A DNA stretch of 64,000 nucleotides. It comes from Deinococcus sp. AB2017081. GTDB taxonomy: Bacteria > Deinococcota > Deinococci > Deinococcales > Deinococcaceae. The notes under the pieces are model-generated. The model saw only the letters and a list, made by a program, of their open reading frames with translations. It did no database searches and was not told the DNA's origin. Positions within the stretch are counted from its first letter, which is position 1. Each line of letters opens with the position of its first letter. Position numbers and translations under genes: made by a program. Positions 61,568-64,000 of this stretch are shown here, in pieces. Location of the stretch: NCBI RefSeq assembly GCF_034440735.1, contig NZ_CP140098.1:916501-980500 (forward strand), in the 5' to 3' direction.

Positions 61568-62736
61568 CGCCCTGGACGCTCCTGGGCGCCTACGCGCTGC
61601 TGACCGCCAGCACCCAGATGCTGTGGCTCACGTACGCGCCCATCACCACCGGGGCCGCCGCCGCGCTGGACACCACGGCAGGGGGGATCGGGTGGCTGTC
61701 GGCCGTCTTCCAGGCGCTGTACATCCTGCTGTCGGTGCCGGCGGGGCGGTGGCTGGATCGACACTTCCCCGTGGCGCTGGGCGTGGGGGCGCTGGGGGTG
61801 GCGGTGGGGGCCTTGGTACGCATGGCCGCTCCGGAGCAGTTCACGGCGCAGCTGGCCGGACAGATCCTGATCGCGCTGGCGCAGCCGCTGGTGCTGAACG
61901 CCGTGACCGGGATCAGCACGCGGTATTTCCCGCCGCGCGACCGCGCCGTGGTGGTAGGAGTGTCCACGGCCAGTTTGTTCCTGGGCATTCTCGTGGCCAT
62001 GGTCAGCGGGCCGCTGCTCATGGAGGCCGGCGGCCTGGGGCTGGTGCTGCTGGCCCAGGCGGTGCCGACCGTGGTGGTGGCCGCTGCGCTGGTGGTGGGC
62101 CTGCGCCTGCGGCCGCCCGCGCCGGTGCCCCCGGTGCCAGAGGCCCAGCGCGGCGTGTATCTCGATCCGCTGATGTGGCGGCTGGGTCTGCTGCTGTTCG
62201 TGGGCTACGGCGTGTTCGCCGGCCTGAGCACGTGGCTGGAGCCGATCCTGGGGGTCTACGGGATCACCAGCGTGCAGAGCGGCACCCTGACCGCCGTGAT
62301 GGTGCTGGCCAGCCTGCTCGGGTCGGCGCTGCTCGCTCCGGTGGTCGTGCGCCGGGGGCGCAGCCGCGACATGCTGTGCGGCTCGCTGCTGGTCGGGGCC
62401 GTGTCGCTGGCCGCCATCGCCACGGCGCACCCGCTGCCGTGGGTGGGGGCATGGCTGGCCGTGTGTGGCCTGTTCACCATGTCCACGCTGCCGGTCGTGC
62501 TCGAACTGGCCGAGACGAATGTGCCCGCCAGCTCACAGGGCGCGGCGGTCGGCTTCCTGATGCTGCTGGCCAATGCCGGTGCCCTGGTCATGGTGCTGGC
62601 CGTGCAGGGCGTCCTGCACACCGCCCCGTGGCCGCTGGTGGTGCTGGCCGCCGCCCTGATGCTCGTCGTGCCCCTCGCCGCCCGTCTGCCCGCCGCGTTC
62701 CGCTCAGCGCGCCCGGCCGATGTGACGCCTCGCTGA
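61564..62736 (+). CDS. MFS transporter (third gene of FMO operon)
   Basis: 390 residues with 12 hydrophobic helices (WTLLGAYALLTASTQMLWL onward). The MFS A-loop reads GRWLDRHFPVALGVGAL (~58-74), close to GxxxDRxGRR. It starts at the ATG at 61564, overlapping the SDR stop by 4 nt. As the last gene of the operon it probably takes up the substrate or exports the product; the specificity is not visible. Confidence 0.88.
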   Translation: MTPWTLLGAYALLTASTQMLWLTYAPITTGAAAALDTTAGGIGWLSAVFQALYILLSVPAGRWLDRHFPVALGVGALGVAVGALVRMAAPEQFTAQLAGQILIALAQPLVLNAVTGISTRYFPPRDRAVVVGVSTASLFLGILVAMVSGPLLMEAGGLGLVLLAQAVPTVVVAAALVVGLRLRPPAPVPPVPEAQRGVYLDPLMWRLGLLLFVGYGVFAGLSTWLEPILGVYGITSVQSGTLTAVMVLASLLGSALLAPVVVRRGRSRDMLCGSLLVGAVSLAAIATAHPLPWVGAWLAVCGLFTMSTLPVVLELAETNVPASSQGAAVGFLMLLANAGALVMVLAVQGVLHTAPWPLVVLAAALMLVVPLAARLPAAFRSARPADVTPR

Positions 62737-62748
62737 AACGGCCGCTCC

Positions 62749-63363
62749 TTATCCGCGTTCGCGTTCGCGCAGCACGAGCTGGATCAGGCCCATGAGCACC
62801 AGTTCGTCGTCGGCGTCCTGGCGGGGCTGGAGTTCCTCGATGGTGAAGCGTCGGGCAAAGAACGAGCGCTTCTTGTGGACGCGGTACGCGGGGTGCCCGG
62901 CGCTGTCGCTGACGGTGTACGTGGGGTTGACCAGATAGTCGAAGCCCATGCTGATCAGATCACCGACGAAGGGAATGGTGTCGATCAGGCCCTCGATGAC
63001 GCCCAGCCACGGGTGGTCGTCGCGGATGGTGAAGCGCAGATCGTCGCCCGGCCCCAGCAGGTCGTAGGCCGCGCCCCACATCGTCCGCAGGCCCTGGGCC
63101 CGCAGCGAGCCGACCGGGCGGCCGTCGGCGCGCGTGATGAAGCGCTGGGCCTTCCAGTCGAGCGCCCCGGCCAGCAGGCCCCTGGCCTTCATGCCGTGCG
63201 TCTGGGTGCGGCGCGACTCGTCGCTGTACACACGCACCTCGTCCCGGACGCTGAATTTCTTCTCTTTGACCACCGCGACGAGCTGCCCGGAGGCGTCATG
63301 AACGCGCAGCTCGGTGAACAGGCTGAACTTGAATTCCAGGGTCAGGGGGAAGGTGAGGGTCAC
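62749..63363 (-). CDS. LURP-one-related protein
   Basis: 204 residues of the LURP-one/Tubby-C-like beta-barrel family: LTLEFKFSLFTELRVHDASG at the N-terminus, VAVVKEKKFSVRDEVRVYSD, and a hydrophobic helix near the middle (WLGVIEGLIDTIPFVGDLISM) before the last strands (YRVHKKRSFFARRFTIEELQ). The family may bind lipids or membranes; the bacterial function is unknown. It is convergent with the MFS gene and lies 16 nt downstream of fmt on the same strand. Confidence 0.8.
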   Translation of the reverse strand: MTLTFPLTLEFKFSLFTELRVHDASGQLVAVVKEKKFSVRDEVRVYSDESRRTQTHGMKARGLLAGALDWKAQRFITRADGRPVGSLRAQGLRTMWGAAYDLLGPGDDLRFTIRDDHPWLGVIEGLIDTIPFVGDLISMGFDYLVNPTYTVSDSAGHPAYRVHKKRSFFARRFTIEELQPRQDADDELVLMGLIQLVLRERERG

Positions 63364-63379
63364 GCTCCGGGATACGGAC

Positions 63380-64000
63380 TCAGGACGTGGGCGGTTCCCA
63401 CACGTCCAGCCGGGTGCCCGGCGTGACCCCCGCCGCGTGGGCCCAGGCCGACGCAGGCTGAGCCTTGCGGGCCTCGGGCTGCACGGCTCCGATCCTCACC
63501 GCGCCCGCGCCCGCTGCCACCGTCATGCCGGTCTCGTCCACCCGCAGTACCTCGCCGGGCTGGCCGTGCCCCTCGGCTGCCGTCAGCGCCGTGAGTTTCA
63601 GGCGGGCACCGTTCAGGAAGGCGGTCGTCTGCGGCCACGCGGCCACGCCCCGGGAACGGTTCACGATCTGCGCGGCGCTGTCCGTCCAGCGCACGAAGCC
63701 GTCCTCCTTGACCAGCATGGGGGCGTGCGTGGCCAGTGCTCCGTCCTGCGGGGTGGGCGTCAGCGTGTCCACGCGCTCCAGGGCGGCCGCGATCAGCCGC
63801 GCGGCCTGCGTGGCCAGCGCGTCCGCGAGTTCCACACTCGTCCACGCGGGCTCGATGGGCAGCGCCTCCTGAAGCAGCACCGGGCCGGTGTCCATGCCGG
63901 GATCGGTCTGCATGATGGTCGTGCCGGTCACCGTCTCGCCGTTGATCAGGGCCCACTGGATCGGCGCGGCCCCCCGGTACGCGGGCAGCAGGCTGGTGTG
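63380..64000 (-). CDS. fmt: Methionyl-tRNA formyltransferase, 5' part outside window
   Basis: Formylates Met-tRNA(fMet) with 10-formyl-THF. The visible ~206 residues are the C-terminal two thirds. The catalytic-region end SLLPAYRGAAPIQWALING is encoded at the window edge (about 63943-63998), followed by TGTTIMQTDPGMDTGPVLLQ and, after a linker, the C-terminal OB-fold tRNA-binding domain (~FVRWTDSAAQIVNRSRG, AWPQTTAFLNG). All of this matches Fmt. The start lies beyond base 64000. Confidence 0.93.
   Translation of the reverse strand, partial: HTSLLPAYRGAAPIQWALINGETVTGTTIMQTDPGMDTGPVLLQEALPIEPAWTSVELADALATQAARLIAAALERVDTLTPTPQDGALATHAPMLVKEDGFVRWTDSAAQIVNRSRGVAAWPQTTAFLNGARLKLTALTAAEGHGQPGEVLRVDETGMTVAAGAGAVRIGAVQPEARKAQPASAWAHAAGVTPGTRLDVWEPPTS

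Overview
The window is GC-rich chromosomal DNA that reads as a Deinococcus species. Pointers are a PriA that has lost its helicase motifs (a trait described for D. radiodurans), an MrfA-type repair helicase, TelA, CsaB with DUF5693, DUF4384, DUF2231 and DUF1206 proteins, and many genes whose -10 box (TANNNT) lies only 5-8 nt before the start codon, the layout of leaderless mRNAs that are common in Deinococcus. I see no rRNA, CRISPR array, insertion sequence or prophage. There is one tRNA (Gln-UUG).

Layout. 1-10 kb: Nudix hydrolase (cut by the window edge), two SDR oxidoreductases, 5-formyl-THF cyclo-ligase, a class III phosphodiesterase, a DUF4394 lipoprotein, hisD, deoB and a glycine-zipper protein. 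10-16 kb: pdxY, a FecR/CHASE2-GGDEF pair, an ABC-F ATPase and a BIG2 lipoprotein. 16.8-19.3 kb: a Zn/Cd/Pb efflux ATPase and its SmtB/ArsR repressor, with a probable operator lying in the promoter. 19.4-27.4 kb: a frameshifted nitrilase-family gene, telA, a BsuPI protein, a serine hydrolase, gatC, serS and a second diguanylate cyclase. 27.5-35.7 kb: small unknowns, comF, mgsA, DUF1206, NadM-Nudix, a GIY-YIG protein and the MrfA-like helicase. 35.8-45.5 kb: tRNA-Gln, DUF4384, an EamA exporter, priA, an AT-rich DUF4062 gene of foreign composition, an ABC exporter, a MerR/SDR divergent pair and a CobW GTPase. 45.7-54.4 kb: DUF2231, csaB-DUF5693, udk with a leucine-dehydrogenase-like gene, a pseudo-E2 protein, a fused siroheme-decarboxylase-like protein and a stand-alone Lrp/AsnC ligand-binding domain. 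54.4-64 kb: a gene-poor repeat region, gmk, a macro-domain protein, two near-identical promoter-terminator modules, an endonuclease III, a VirS-like AraC regulator divergent from an FMO-SDR-MFS operon, a LURP-one protein and fmt (cut by the window edge).

Genes that work together: cation ATPase with its ArsR repressor; FecR with the CHASE2 cyclase; MerR with its SDR; AraC with FMO-SDR-MFS; DUF5693 with CsaB (cell-wall polymer pyruvylation); udk with the dehydrogenase-like gene. The items that most deserve a second look are the lone AT-rich DUF4062 gene, the MrfA-like helicase carrying a UvrD/PcrA-type Tudor-like tail, the pseudo-E2, the twin promoter-terminator modules, and several enzymes missing a key catalytic residue (dehydrogenase, Nudix half of NadM, GPDEF cyclase).
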